Source: Bradyrhizobium sp. LTSP849
GTDB lineage: Bacteria > Pseudomonadota > Alphaproteobacteria > Rhizobiales > Xanthobacteraceae
Direction: 5' to 3'
DNA length: 64,000 bases
NCBI RefSeq assembly: GCF_000938255.1
Contig: NZ_JYMR01000051.1
Location: 124,001-188,000 of the forward strand
Under the pieces are notes generated by a model. The model was not told where the DNA came from. It did not search any database and saw nothing but the letters and a program-made list of their open reading frames with translations. The translations under genes and the position numbers were made by a program. This document shows positions 10,626-19,682 of this stretch, piece after piece. Each line of letters begins with the position of its first letter. Within the stretch, counting starts at the first letter, position 1.

Positions 10626-12011
10626 GTGAGTCAGTCTGTCGCGCGCTCCAGGACCAATCACGAAACCATCGCCTGGAATTCGTCCCTGCCGCTGGAGGCG
10701 ATCGAAACGGCGTATGACCGGATCGAGGCCGAGCGCGACCGCAATTGCTGGATCTATCTCCGCCCGCGGGAGGAAGCGCTCGAAGCATGTCGCAAGCTCG
10801 TGGCGCGCGCGCGGACAGGCGAAAATCTTCCGCTGCTCGGTATTCCCTTTGGTGTGAAGGACAATATCGATGTCGAGGGAATGCCGACCACTGCCGCATG
10901 CCCGGCGTTCAGCTATACGCCGTGGCATTCCGCGCACAGCGTCGAACGCCTCACCGCGGCCGGCGCAATTTGCCTTGGGAAGACCAATCTCGATCAGTTC
11001 GCCACAGGCCTGTCCGGCGCGCGTTCGCCCTATGGCCCCTGCGCGTCGGTTGCCGATGCGCGCTATATTGCGGGCGGCTCCAGTTCCGGGTCCGCGGTCG
11101 CCGTGGCGGCCGGGCACGTTGCGTTCGCGCTCGGCACCGATACCGGCGGGTCAGGCCGCATACCTGCCGGCTTCAACAACATCGTCGGGATCAAGCCGAC
11201 CGTCGGGCTGGTGTCATCACGCGGGCTGGTGCCGAATTGTCCGACGATCGATTGCGTTTCGGTGTTCTGCAATACCGTCAGCGATGGCGAGGCGATCCTC
11301 GAAATTATCGAAGGGTTCGATTTCGAAGATCCCTACAGCCGACTGCCCAAGGCCTTTTCTTTCGCCAGCGGGACGGTGCCATCGTTCCGGTTCGGCCGCA
11401 TTGCGTCGGCCGATCTCGAATGCTTCGGCATGCCGGAATGCGGCGAGCTCTATGAGCGCGCCTGCGCGCGTTTTGCGCAGATCGGAGGAACAGCGATTGA
11501 GGTGGACTTCGCCCCGTTCCGCCAAGCCGGGGAATTGATGTTCAGCGGACCCTGGGTCGCGGAGCGGCACTCGGCCATCGCTTCGCTTATGGACATCGAT
11601 TCCGGCTTCCTGCTTGATGTCACAAGGACCGTGCTGGGCTCAGCCGCCGGCTATTCGGCAATCGACACGTTTGGTGCCATTCACCGGTTGCACCGGCTTC
11701 GCCGCGACGCCGAGGCGATCTTTGCGGGGATTGATGCGCTGGTGGTCCCGACCGCACCGCGGCCGTTCACGCTGGAGGAGATGGATCGCGATCCGCTCAC
11801 CCTGAACAATCGCCTCGGCTACTACTCCTACTTTGCCAATCTGCTCGATCTCTGCGGCGTGGCGGTTCCGAACGCGACACTGCCGAACGGCATGCCCATG
11901 GGCGTGACCCTGCTGGCGCCGGCCTGGCATGATCGCGCGCTGATCGGACTGGCACGGCGGTTCGAGGCCAGTGCAGGCCAAGCGGCGTTCGAAGTGAAAT
12001 CTGGCGGCTGA
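10626..12011 (+). CDS. Amidase-signature enzyme, allophanate-hydrolase-like
   Basis: 461 residues starting at GTG with a strong AGAAGGAGAT site. The amidase-signature triad is visible: Lys78 (FGVKDN), cis-Ser152 (AGGSSSGS) and nucleophile Ser176 (TDTGGSGRIPA). The 74- and 24-residue spacings match allophanate hydrolase AtzF as I recall it. Text around the triad (CPAFSYTP, NNIVGIKPTVGLVSSRG) is also AtzF-like. It lacks the extra C-terminal domain of full-length allophanate hydrolases (about 600 residues). Likely an amide hydrolase in urea/biuret-type nitrogen use; substrate unproven. Convergent with the Crp/Fnr gene 10 bases away. Confidence 0.75.
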   Translation: MSQSVARSRTNHETIAWNSSLPLEAIETAYDRIEAERDRNCWIYLRPREEALEACRKLVARARTGENLPLLGIPFGVKDNIDVEGMPTTAACPAFSYTPWHSAHSVERLTAAGAICLGKTNLDQFATGLSGARSPYGPCASVADARYIAGGSSSGSAVAVAAGHVAFALGTDTGGSGRIPAGFNNIVGIKPTVGLVSSRGLVPNCPTIDCVSVFCNTVSDGEAILEIIEGFDFEDPYSRLPKAFSFASGTVPSFRFGRIASADLECFGMPECGELYERACARFAQIGGTAIEVDFAPFRQAGELMFSGPWVAERHSAIASLMDIDSGFLLDVTRTVLGSAAGYSAIDTFGAIHRLHRLRRDAEAIFAGIDALVVPTAPRPFTLEEMDRDPLTLNNRLGYYSYFANLLDLCGVAVPNATLPNGMPMGVTLLAPAWHDRALIGLARRFEASAGQAAFEVKSGG

Positions 12012-12021
12012 AGGGCGGGTA

Positions 12022-12774
12022 TTATTCCGTCTCCTGCCCGAGCATCGAAAGATCCAGGATCGAAATCACGGATCTGTCGTACCTGATCACGCCTTCCTCC
12101 TGGAGCCGCGCGAGTTGCACCGTCACCCATTGGCGGGTGGACCCGATGAGATTGGCGAGATCGCCGTGGGTAAACGGCATGCCGACGACGATCTCGTTGT
12201 CGCGCTTCACGCCGTAGACGTGCGACAGGAAGATCAGCAGGCTATGCAGCCGCTCGGTTACCGAGCGCGTCCCGAGCATCTGGGCCATCGCCGAATAGCA
12301 TCTCGCCTTGAAGGCCAGGGCATCCAGCAAGGCGACGGCGATCGCCGGCGATTCCAGCGCAAGCCGCCGTAGCGCCGGCCCGGGCATGAACGTCATCCGG
12401 CTGCGTTCGGCCGCAACCGATGTCCACATGTGCGGGCCCGTTCCGAATATGTCGGGGCCGCCGACAAAGTTGCCGGGAAACCAGTAGGCGAGTGTGACCT
12501 CGCGCCCCGACGGCGCCGCATAGTAGCTGCGTATGCGCCCCTCGCTGATCAGGTAGATCCCGGCCTGTGCGTCGCCCTGCGACCAAACCAGCTGGCCGGC
12601 TTCCAGGGCCTTCTCGCGTCCGATCGCACGCAAGCGATTGCAATCAGCCCGGTTGAGACCGTCCAGCAAGCCGGGCAGCGGCCTGACGAGATTGTCCGAT
12701 TCAGCCAGCATCACACCTGCCGCTATCGCGCTGTTCGCCCTGTGCATAGCCGGCTCCGCTGTGAGACCCGGCAT
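12022..12774 (-). CDS. Crp/Fnr-family transcriptional regulator
   Basis: 250 residues. A cyclic-nucleotide-binding-type beta barrel (about 35-150) and a C-terminal winged HTH (about 165-240) with recognition helix THGDLANLIGSTRQWVTVQL. There is no N-terminal Cys cluster, so it is not a classical Fe-S Fnr. Alternative starts exist at Met9 and Met22. It lies 74 bases downstream of the ABC importer ATPase on the same strand and may be co-transcribed and regulate it or the amidase (inference). Confidence 0.85.
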   Translation of the reverse strand: MPGLTAEPAMHRANSAIAAGVMLAESDNLVRPLPGLLDGLNRADCNRLRAIGREKALEAGQLVWSQGDAQAGIYLISEGRIRSYYAAPSGREVTLAYWFPGNFVGGPDIFGTGPHMWTSVAAERSRMTFMPGPALRRLALESPAIAVALLDALAFKARCYSAMAQMLGTRSVTERLHSLLIFLSHVYGVKRDNEIVVGMPFTHGDLANLIGSTRQWVTVQLARLQEEGVIRYDRSVISILDLSMLGQETE

Positions 12775-12848
12775 CGATTATTCAAGAACCATGCCAGCGC
12801 GCTGCGGTCGGCTTCTCGATCTGCGCGTTCTTTGCGAGTTCTTGGCGA

Positions 12849-13709
12849 TCAGCTCGCGTCCGACTGATTGAACGCCCGCAACCCTTCTGCGCGGATGACG
12901 TCGAGACAATCCTTCTTGAGGGAAAGATAAATTGGCTCGACCATGATAGAGCTCGACCGCGGGCGCGGCAGCTTGACTGCGACTTCGCGCAGGATGCGGC
13001 CGGGCCCCGCGCTCATGATGAGAACGCGGTCGGCCAGCACGATGGCTTCATCGATGTCATGCGTGACGAACACGATTGTCGCCTTGATCCGGTCGCGCAG
13101 CTCCAGCAGATTGTCTTGCATCACCGCCCGGGTCTGCGCGTCGAGGGCCCCGAAGGGCTCGTCCATGAGCAGCACGCGGGGCTGATTGGCCAGTGCTCGC
13201 GCGATCGCGACGCGCTGTTGCATGCCGCCGGACAGGGTGTTCGGATAGGCGTCTGCGAAACGCTTGAGACCGACCATCGCGATCAGATCGTCGGCGATGG
13301 CATTCGCCTCCGTCCTGGACTTCCCAAGCATTCTGGGGCCGTGAGCGATGTTCCTGCGGACGGACTTCCAGGGGAAAAGATGCGGCTGCTGGAACACCAT
13401 GCCCACGTCGGGTCGCGGGCTGTAGACACGCGAGCCCTCGACCAGGATGTCGCCTTCAAACGGCACCTCCAGTCCGGCGATCGTATTGAGCACCGTCGAC
13501 TTGCCGCAGCCGGAGGGCCCGACGATGCAAACGAACTCGCCAGGTGCCACGTCAAAGGAAACGCGATCCACCGCGATGGTCTGCCCGCGGTTGGTGTCAA
13601 AAACGATGCTCAGGTTCGAGACTTGAATGGCCGGTTGTTTCCGCGCCGACTCGACGGAGGCTGACGAACTTGCCAGAGCCAGTTTCATGATCGATCGAGG
13701 TCCCGACAT
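12849..13709 (-). CDS. NitT/TauT-type ABC transporter ATPase
   Basis: 286 residues starting at the ATG that shares one base with the permease stop (TGATG). Walker A GPSGCGKST, Q-loop MVFQQPHLFPW, signature LSGGMQQR, Walker B VLLMDEPFGALD and H-loop VTHDIDEA are intact. The family imports nitrate, sulfonates, taurine, aliphatic amides or similar anions. An in-frame ATG at 13688 is a second possible start. The longer open frame upstream is a shadow of the permease. Confidence 0.92.
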   Translation of the reverse strand: MSGPRSIMKLALASSSASVESARKQPAIQVSNLSIVFDTNRGQTIAVDRVSFDVAPGEFVCIVGPSGCGKSTVLNTIAGLEVPFEGDILVEGSRVYSPRPDVGMVFQQPHLFPWKSVRRNIAHGPRMLGKSRTEANAIADDLIAMVGLKRFADAYPNTLSGGMQQRVAIARALANQPRVLLMDEPFGALDAQTRAVMQDNLLELRDRIKATIVFVTHDIDEAIVLADRVLIMSAGPGRILREVAVKLPRPRSSSIMVEPIYLSLKKDCLDVIRAEGLRAFNQSDAS

Positions 13710-14533
13710 CAACGCCACCAGACAGTACGTTCCGCAAGAGCCGCAAACAGCCGGTCGGCAATGAACGAAATCAACCCGAGCGTTGCGAGCCCGCCCATGA
13801 CCTGGCCCGTTTGCAAATTCTGCTGCGCAATCTCGATCCTGTAGACGATGCCGGCGAAAGCACCTGCAAGTTCGGCCGCGACAAGCGTGTAAAAGGAGAT
13901 GCTGACGGCGGTGCGCAACCCGACCACGATGTAGGGAAGCGCGCCCAGCAGCACGATCTCTTGGAGCATCTGCCGCCGGGGCGTGCCGAGCATCAACGCC
14001 GCCCGAATCAGGCCGCGGTCGACCTTCTGCACGCCGATATGGGTCGAAAGCCAAACCGTGAAGAACACGCCCCATACGACGAGGAACAGTTTTCCCGTCT
14101 CCGACAGGCCGAACCAGAGGATGACGATCGGCACGAAAGCAATCGGCGGAATTGGCCGCAGGATATGGAATAACGGGGACAGCAAGCTCGAAATAATAGG
14201 GAATTGGCCGGTGAGGATACCAAGCAGGATGCCGAGCGCGCCGCCCACGATGAATCCCGTGGTCACGCGAAAGAGGCTGGCCAGCAGATCGCCAAGGAAC
14301 TGTCCGCTTCGTATCCACTCAAGGACGGCCGCAGCGACCACCGTCGGCGGTGGAAACAGCACCATGTTGACGGTCCCGGAACGTGAGACCAGTTCCCAGA
14401 GGCCGATGAACAAGGGAAGCGAAAGCGCTCCGACCAGAATATTGAGGCGGCGAAGACGAGCTGAATCCGGCCGCCGACCGCGACCGTCAGTGCGGAGAGC
14501 AATCTCTAGTCGTGCTGAAGTGCCGTCCTGCAT
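13709..14533 (-). CDS. NitT/TauT-type ABC transporter permease
   Basis: 274 residues from the ATG at 14533, 14 bases after the substrate-binding protein. About six membrane helices and the BPD_transp_1 EAA-like loop (RAALMLGTPRRQMLQEIVLLGALPYI, in pieces RAALMLGTPRRQML and QEIVLLGALPYI). Helix 1 starts about residue 33. The open frame extends further upstream, but that part overlaps the binding-protein gene and lacks family character. Middle gene of the binding protein-permease-ATPase operon. Confidence 0.9.
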   Translation of the reverse strand: MQDGTSARLEIALRTDGRGRRPDSARLRRLNILVGALSLPLFIGLWELVSRSGTVNMVLFPPPTVVAAAVLEWIRSGQFLGDLLASLFRVTTGFIVGGALGILLGILTGQFPIISSLLSPLFHILRPIPPIAFVPIVILWFGLSETGKLFLVVWGVFFTVWLSTHIGVQKVDRGLIRAALMLGTPRRQMLQEIVLLGALPYIVVGLRTAVSISFYTLVAAELAGAFAGIVYRIEIAQQNLQTGQVMGGLATLGLISFIADRLFAALAERTVWWR

Positions 14534-14547
14534 GGCTGTGCGGGCGC

Positions 14548-15549
14548 CTATTTCCACGAAAGGGTGACGCGTTCGGGGGCGACCTTCTTCAGCGGCTCGG
14601 TGACGACGACCTTGCTGAAGTCGGGCATCGCCGCTCCCGGAGGATGGTTGCCGCTCTCGAGGCGCCATGCGGAGTGGGTCTTGAGAATTTCGATCAGCCG
14701 GTCGTCGAGACGCACCCGGTAAACGTAGTCGGCCCAGATGGGGGCGAGTTCGTCCCGCTTCATGCCGACCGCGTCCGCCACGACCGTGATCGCTTCATCC
14801 GGGTGTGCCTTCATCCAGACCTCGGCATCGATCAGTGCGGCGATGAACTTCTCAACCACCGCAGGGTTGGCGTCCAGATAGGGCCTCATGACGACGATGT
14901 TGAACGTCTCGGAGTAAGTGCCCGTTGTATCGAGCTCAGCGATGGCTTCGCCCAGGGCCTTCTTCGCGTTGGCGATGTGGGGTTCCCAAGTGTCGAACGC
15001 ATCGATGCTTCCTGCTGCAAGTGCCGGCAGCATTTCCTGCGGCCGCAGGTTGACGAGGGTGACATCCTTGGGGGTCAATCCCGCCGACTTCAACAAAGTC
15101 GCCGTGTAAACCTCGCTGCCGGTGCCGGCAGTGAATGCGATTCGCTTGCCGCGAAGATCTGCCTTGGTCTTGATGCCGGCCTTGGCCGCAACGACCGTCT
15201 TGAGGTCGGAATACTCCATGCCGGCGACGAAGGCGATGGGCTGGTTTGCCATTGCCGAAGCGGTGACCGGCGCCTCCGCCGTCGTCGCGATGTCCGCGCC
15301 GCCCCCGGCCACGGTGTCCAGGCACTGCTTGCCGGACGTGAAGTTCGAGACCGCGATGTCCAGTCCGTTCTTTTCGAAAATCCCCTTCGATTTGGCGACG
15401 ATCGCAAGGCCGGAGATCGGTCCGAGGTTTTGCGCAAGCCGGGCTTTGAGCAATTCCGCGGCCGAGGCGCAGTCCGGACCGATGGCAAGGCAGCAAAGCG
15501 CGGCATAGCCGGCAATTGCCGCGATCGGGCGGACGGTGTTCCAGTGCAT
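14548..15549 (-). CDS. NitT/TauT-type periplasmic substrate-binding protein
   Basis: 333 residues. Signal peptide 1-29 (hydrophobic, ending ASA), then an NMT1/SsuA-like fold: LGPISGLAIVAKSKGIFEKN, GGGADIATTAEAP and a domain swap region about FDTWEPHIANAK. It binds the ligand for the downstream permease and ATPase. The ligand cannot be read from the sequence; nitrate, sulfonate, taurine or a urea-derived amide are all possible. Start chosen at ATG 15549 for the clean signal peptide; the upstream open frame is Arg-rich shadow. Confidence 0.88.
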   Translation of the reverse strand: MHWNTVRPIAAIAGYAALCCLAIGPDCASAAELLKARLAQNLGPISGLAIVAKSKGIFEKNGLDIAVSNFTSGKQCLDTVAGGGADIATTAEAPVTASAMANQPIAFVAGMEYSDLKTVVAAKAGIKTKADLRGKRIAFTAGTGSEVYTATLLKSAGLTPKDVTLVNLRPQEMLPALAAGSIDAFDTWEPHIANAKKALGEAIAELDTTGTYSETFNIVVMRPYLDANPAVVEKFIAALIDAEVWMKAHPDEAITVVADAVGMKRDELAPIWADYVYRVRLDDRLIEILKTHSAWRLESGNHPPGAAMPDFSKVVVTEPLKKVAPERVTLSWK

Positions 15550-15857
15550 GACGATCTCCCCTCGCGCCGCGCCCGGCGGCAGCCCCGATAATCGCGGATA
15601 CCGCCCTGAACGGTTCCGCAACAGACTCCCGCATCCTCCCCTGGGCGATCGCTTGAGGATCGGCCCACGTCGGCATGCTCGCCCGGCGCTACGGTCTCGG
15701 GAAGCAATTAATCGACATGGCGTTCGGGGCGACCGGTCCCGCGCCGCTCGAGGTGACGCGCGTGCCCGCCGGAATAATGCCCGTCGTGATGGGTTCATGT
15801 CAGGAGATCAAAGCTGGGCTGGCCAGGGGCAGTCGCAGGAACAACCGGGAGGATAGG
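15550..15857. other. Gene-free divergent region
   Basis: 308 bases between the divergently transcribed binding protein and the DUF1554-like gene. Both promoters should lie here. I see no clear palindromic operator, repeat or small gene; the rightward open frame through it lacks coding character. Confidence 0.5.
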
Positions 15858-16529
15858 ATGAGCATTATTGCCAGGGTCATCGTGCCAGCAGGCGTTGCGC
15901 TCGCGGTCTTCGTAAGTCCAGCGGTGCGGGCTCAGTCGGCCGACATGACGTTCTTCGTGACCTCGAGCGGGCCGGGTAAGGGTGCCGATCTTGGCGGCCT
16001 CGACGGTGCCGACGCCCAATGCCAGAAGCTCGCGCAATCGGCCGGTGCGGGCACCAGGAGTTGGCGAGCCTATCTCTCGACGCAGGCTGCCGACGGCAAG
16101 CCGGCCGTCAACGCGCGCGACCGCATCGGCAAGGGACCGTGGCAGAATGCGAAGGGCGCCGCAGTCGCCAAGGACGTGGCCGATTTGCACAGCGCCAACA
16201 AGATCAACAAGGAAACAGCGCTGACCGAGAAGGGCGAGATTGTGAACGGCTATGGCGACCAGCCCAATCGGCACGATATTCTCACGGGATCGCAGCCCGA
16301 CGGCACCGCGTTTGTGGGCTCCGACGACCGCACCTGCAAAAACTGGACGTCGAGCACGCAAGGCGCCGCGATGCTCGGCCACTCCGACATCAACGGTCCT
16401 GCGACCAATCCGACGGTCAAATCCTGGAACTCCGCACACCCCTCGCGCGGACCCGATGGCGGCTGCTCGCAGGCTGATCTGAAGAGCACCGGCGGTGACG
16501 GACTGCTGTATTGTTTTGCGGTGAACTAA
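15858..16529 (+). CDS. Exported DUF1554/lectin-like protein
   Basis: 223 residues starting at ATG after GGGAGGATAGG. Signal peptide about 1-28 (VRAQS). The mature part has the pattern seen in DUF1554-type domains: GGLDGADAQCQKLAQSAG near the start, RDRIGKGPWQNAKG in the middle, and paired Cys (about residues 55, 161, 205, 218) that could form disulfides. Some homologues are annotated as lectin-like; ligand unknown. Monocistronic, followed by a palindromic repeat. Confidence 0.65.
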   Translation: MSIIARVIVPAGVALAVFVSPAVRAQSADMTFFVTSSGPGKGADLGGLDGADAQCQKLAQSAGAGTRSWRAYLSTQAADGKPAVNARDRIGKGPWQNAKGAAVAKDVADLHSANKINKETALTEKGEIVNGYGDQPNRHDILTGSQPDGTAFVGSDDRTCKNWTSSTQGAAMLGHSDINGPATNPTVKSWNSAHPSRGPDGGCSQADLKSTGGDGLLYCFAVN

Positions 16530-16544
16530 GACACTGAGCTCCCT

Positions 16545-16628
16545 CATTCGTCCTTGCGAGTGTAGCGAAGCAATCCAGACTGTCTCCGCGGAGGGACTCT
16601 GGATTGCTTCGCTGCGCGCGCAATGATG
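16545..16628. repeat. Palindromic intergenic repeat, copy 3 (degenerate)
   Basis: The arms read CGTCCTTGCGAGTGTAGCG and, on the far side, CGCTGCGCGCGCAATGATG; both carry mismatches to the other copies. It sits just after the DUF1554-like gene. A still more decayed half copy (GATTCGCAATGACGG) occurs near 18519-18533. Confidence 0.75.
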
Positions 16629-16722
16629 GAGTGTTCAGCGAGAGTCACTCCGTCCCACGCTGACGGAACCCGATGACGCATGCTACATTGATAGCAATCG
16701 CCCCCACCCGCACGGACCCCCC

Positions 16723-17430
16723 ATGAAATACGAGCTCTATTACTGGCCCGAGATCCAGGGCCGCGGTGAATATGTGCGGCTGGCGCTGGAGGAGGCGGGT
16801 GCGGTTTATCTCGACGTCGCGCGGGGGCCGCGCGGCAGCGGTGCGATGATGAAGATGATGGACGCGCATAAGGGCACGCCGCCGTTTGCGCCGCCGTTCC
16901 TGAAGGCCGGAAAGCTCGTCATCGGCCAGACCGCGAATATCCTGCTCTATCTCGGCGCCCGCCACGGGCTTGCGCCGAAGACGGAAGCCGGCAAACTCTG
17001 GGTGCACCAGCTCCAGCTCACCATCACCGATTTCGTGCTGGAGATCCACGACACCCATCACCCGCTCGGACCCTCGCTCTATTACGAAGACCAGAAGCCG
17101 GCGGCGAAGAAGCGCACGGCCGATTTCTGGAGCGAGCGCGTGCCGAAATATCTCGGCTATTTCGAACAGCTTCTCGACGACAATGGCGGCACTTATGTCA
17201 CCGGGCGCAGGCTGACTTACGTCGATCTCTCGCTGTTCCAGATTATCGACGGCCTGCGCTACGCCTTTCCGAAGCGCATGAAGGCGTTCGAAGGCGACAT
17301 CCCCGGCCTCGTCAGCCTGCACGACCGCGTGGCGGCGCGGCCGAACATCAAGGCCTATCTCGCAAGCGAGCGCCGCATCCCCTTCAACGAGCAGGGCATC
17401 TTCCGCCGCTACAAGGAGCTCGACAGCTAA
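16723..17430 (+). CDS. Glutathione S-transferase
   Basis: 235 residues. The N-terminal thioredoxin-like domain (1-85) starts YELYYWPEIQGRGEYVRLAL, like sigma/alpha-type GSTs, with the glutathione-site segment GQTANILLYLGARHGL. An all-helical C-terminal domain (about 95-220) has RLTYVDLSLFQIIDGL in the position of the N-capping box. Cytosolic conjugation of glutathione to electrophiles is the family role; substrate unknown. The ICMT-like gene on the other strand ends 1 base away. Confidence 0.88.
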   Translation: MKYELYYWPEIQGRGEYVRLALEEAGAVYLDVARGPRGSGAMMKMMDAHKGTPPFAPPFLKAGKLVIGQTANILLYLGARHGLAPKTEAGKLWVHQLQLTITDFVLEIHDTHHPLGPSLYYEDQKPAAKKRTADFWSERVPKYLGYFEQLLDDNGGTYVTGRRLTYVDLSLFQIIDGLRYAFPKRMKAFEGDIPGLVSLHDRVAARPNIKAYLASERRIPFNEQGIFRRYKELDS

Positions 17431-17431
17431 G

Positions 17432-18106
17432 CTACCACACGCCCGGGAGCAGCCGATAGCGCACCCGCGTCGCATAGTCAGCATAGCCGGGCAGGCCCTC
17501 GCGCAGCGTGCGCTCCTCAATGCGGATGCGAACCGTAAACAGCACGAGAAAGACCGGCGCCATCGCAAGTCCCCACCATGAGCCGAGTATCAGCGATACG
17601 CCGGCAAAGAACAGGATCATGCCGCTGTACATGGGGTGACGGACATGGGCGTAGGGTCCGGTCGAGATCACGCGCTGTGCGCGCTCGGCTTGCAGCTTCA
17701 CTACCGGTGCTGCGAACGAGTTCTCGCGGAATACCCACAGCGTGAACAGCGTCGAGGCGAGGTACAGCACGACGCCGAGCGCGTGCAATGCGAGCGGCAT
17801 GTGTGATGCAAGATGGCGCCGGTCGAGCCCCATCGCGACGAGCCAGCCCAGCATCGCCGCGATGAACACGACCATGAAGGCCTTGTCGGCGGCCGGCTGG
17901 CCTTTCTGAAGAACGGGCCGCAGACGCTCGGCCAGAAGTGCCGGATCGATCCGGTACAGCCACCAGCCGCAGAGCGGGCCAAGCAAAACAGAGATGACGA
18001 GGAACGCCCAGGCGCCAGGCCAATGCAGCGTGCCGGCGGCGGCGAACAGCAGCGCACCCATCGCGGCGATGAGAATCGTGTTCTGCAAGAGCAGGCGTGC
18101 GATCAT
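17432..18106 (-). CDS. ICMT/PEMT-like membrane methyltransferase
   Basis: 224 residues with about six hydrophobic segments. The C-terminal signature for isoprenylcysteine/phospholipid methyltransferase-like proteins is clear: STGPYAHVRHPMYSGMIL and then RIEERTLREGLPGYADY ending RYRLLPG. SAM binding uses the RHPMY and EE elements in this family. Bacterial substrates are mostly unknown. Start at ATG 18106 opens directly into helix 1. Confidence 0.8.
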   Translation of the reverse strand: MIARLLLQNTILIAAMGALLFAAAGTLHWPGAWAFLVISVLLGPLCGWWLYRIDPALLAERLRPVLQKGQPAADKAFMVVFIAAMLGWLVAMGLDRRHLASHMPLALHALGVVLYLASTLFTLWVFRENSFAAPVVKLQAERAQRVISTGPYAHVRHPMYSGMILFFAGVSLILGSWWGLAMAPVFLVLFTVRIRIEERTLREGLPGYADYATRVRYRLLPGVW

Positions 18107-18222
18107 GCGCGGTTCCCCGGGCAGTCTTGCACGAGTATAGCGTCGCTATCCGGCAAAGATGCGGCCGGAGACGCGAAAGGCCCGATCAGCCGGATCGGGC
18201 GATCCATCGCAGGCCAGCCGGA

Positions 18223-18396
18223 TCAGGCCAGCTGATCGATCCGCGTGCCCTGGCCCGGCGGCAGCGGCGCGGGCGGCGTCGGCTGATGGGTCGGGTCGTT
18301 GTCGTTGGTCTTGGCCTGGTCGTCCTGCTGCTTGGTCGTGTCGTAGCTCGGGACCACGATCGTTACAGGAGGCGGCGCAACGCTGGAAACGCTCAT
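18223..18396 (-). CDS. Small proline-rich hypothetical protein
   Basis: 57 residues beginning MSVSSVAPPPVTIVVPSYD and ending GQGTRIDQLA, with a low-complexity Asn/Asp/Thr/Pro centre. I recognise the two end motifs from small Bradyrhizobium proteins of unknown function. A GAGGAT site precedes the ATG in the leftward direction. No signal peptide or membrane helix. Confidence 0.6.
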   Translation of the reverse strand: MSVSSVAPPPVTIVVPSYDTTKQQDDQAKTNDNDPTHQPTPPAPLPPGQGTRIDQLA

Positions 18397-18616
18397 CCAC
18401 AAATCCTCACAGGTTGAAACAATTGATCCTGCCCTGCGGGCGACGAAACTTCCGTCAAGCCAATCGTTAAAATGCGATGGATCTGGCGAGGCACTGCTCC
18501 TGTTTCCGCGAGCGCTCGATTCGCAATGACGGAGTGTGTGGCGGGCGGCGTCGCGATACGGCCGGACTATGTCCGCGGTAACCGGACTATGCCCCACGGT
18601 CAGCGTGCGTGCGCGC

Positions 18617-19096
18617 CTACTCGTCCTTCGGCCGCGTGATCGTGATCGCGGCGTCCGTTTTCGTACGCGTGCACTCCATGTTGAGGCGCTTGTAGCGCAT
18701 CGACACCTTGTCGCCGCGCAACAGGCCCATGCGCTTCAGGCAGCGTGTCGCGCCGGTCGTGGTGTCGTCCTTCGGCAGCGTGAAGGTGATGGCTGCGGCG
18801 GATGCGACCAGATCAAAAAACTTCGGCGTCGGCTTGCGATCGCCCTTGGCATAGAGCTCGTTGGAATAGGTCTGTCCCTGGGCCTGGCAGCCGAGCGACA
18901 GCTCCTTCGCCGCCGGGTGGGTCAGATAGATGATGTTGGCGGCCTTGAAGTTGACCTTCAGCCCGTCGATGCCGCTCGCGAGCTGCTTGGCGATGTCGTC
19001 GCACTGGTCCGCACGCGCAGGCGCGGCGAGGGTGACAAGGCCGGTGATTGCGGCGGCGACCAGAATCGCGCCGCGGACGTTCAGTTTGAAAATCAT
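18617..19096 (-). CDS. Exported hypothetical protein
   Basis: 159 residues from ATG 19096 (AAGGGG upstream). A signal peptide (about 1-28, ending ARA) precedes a mature domain with Cys at about 31, 68, 117 and 140. It has the sequence NIIYLTHPAAKELSLGCQ and a positively charged C-terminus. No family recognised. Longer starts up to 19171 would add an Arg-rich leader and hide the signal peptide. Confidence 0.6.
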   Translation of the reverse strand: MIFKLNVRGAILVAAAITGLVTLAAPARADQCDDIAKQLASGIDGLKVNFKAANIIYLTHPAAKELSLGCQAQGQTYSNELYAKGDRKPTPKFFDLVASAAAITFTLPKDDTTTGATRCLKRMGLLRGDKVSMRYKRLNMECTRTKTDAAITITRPKDE

Positions 19097-19217
19097 GATG
19101 AAAAGCCCCTTGAAGGGCGTATTCAAGCGTCGGCGCGCGCGAAGTGCAAGGGTGAGCAGGTGCATTTCCACGGGCGGAGTGGCTGTTCTAGCTCGTCCGG
19201 CGTGCTATGTTGGCCCT

Positions 19218-19399
19218 ATGACAAAGCTCCTAGAAGAGGCTATTCGCCAAATCGAGCAACTTCCGGAAGGTGAGCAAGACGCCGCAGCCGGCGCGTTGTT
19301 GGACTACGCAGAAGTGCGTCGCCGGATCGCTGATCCAAACCGCAAATTGCTCTCTCTCTCGCCGAGGCCCGCGCTCGCGTCGAGCGCTTCGGCTCGTAA
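19218..19399 (+). pseudogene. Frameshifted ParD-like/addiction-module antitoxin
   Basis: Opens as MTKLLEEAIRQIEQLPEGEQ, typical of small antitoxins partnered with RelE/ParE toxins. Reading frame 0 derails at a CT repeat (CTCTCTCTCTC, 19350-19360). With one CT fewer it would continue as LAEARARVERFGS and stop at 19397-19399, directly before the toxin ATG at 19400. So the original reading ends exactly where the toxin begins. As it stands the product would have an altered C-terminus. Confidence 0.7.
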
Positions 19400-19682
19400 A
19401 TGTCGATGGACCTTGTCTTCGACGATCAGGCTATCGCTGATCTCGAGGGCATCTTCAACTGGATCGCGCAAGACAGCCCTGTCGCAGCGAAGAAGGTTAC
19501 GGACCGACTTTTCAAGAGTATCGGACTGCTGACTTCCTTTCCTTTCATGGGGCACGCTGGCCTGGTTCTATGAATGGGTGGTGCCACGATTGCCCTATCT
19601 CGTGGTCTATCAGGTCGATGAACTACACCGCCGGGTTGTGATCGCTGCGGTCTTTCACGGCGCACAGGAACGAGGCGTTTAG
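19400..19682 (+). pseudogene. Frameshifted ParE/RelE-like toxin
   Basis: Starts MSMDLVFDDQAIADLEGIF and reads like ParE until GHAG, then meets a stop at 19571-19573. The ParE C-terminal half resumes in a different frame (YEWVVPRLPYLVVYQVDE, ending VFHGAQERGV, stop 19680-19682). The break lies between about 19553 and 19575. With the frameshifted antitoxin upstream, this is a decayed toxin-antitoxin operon. Confidence 0.8.

Noticed and set aside
13710..14318. N-terminal extension of the NitT/TauT ATPase frame
   Set aside because: It lies inside the permease gene and has no ATPase character; the coupled ATG at 13709 gives the normal length.
15675..15857. Upstream extension of the DUF1554-like gene
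   Set aside because: The ATG at 15858 has a strong ribosome binding site and opens straight into a signal peptide; the extension would bury it.
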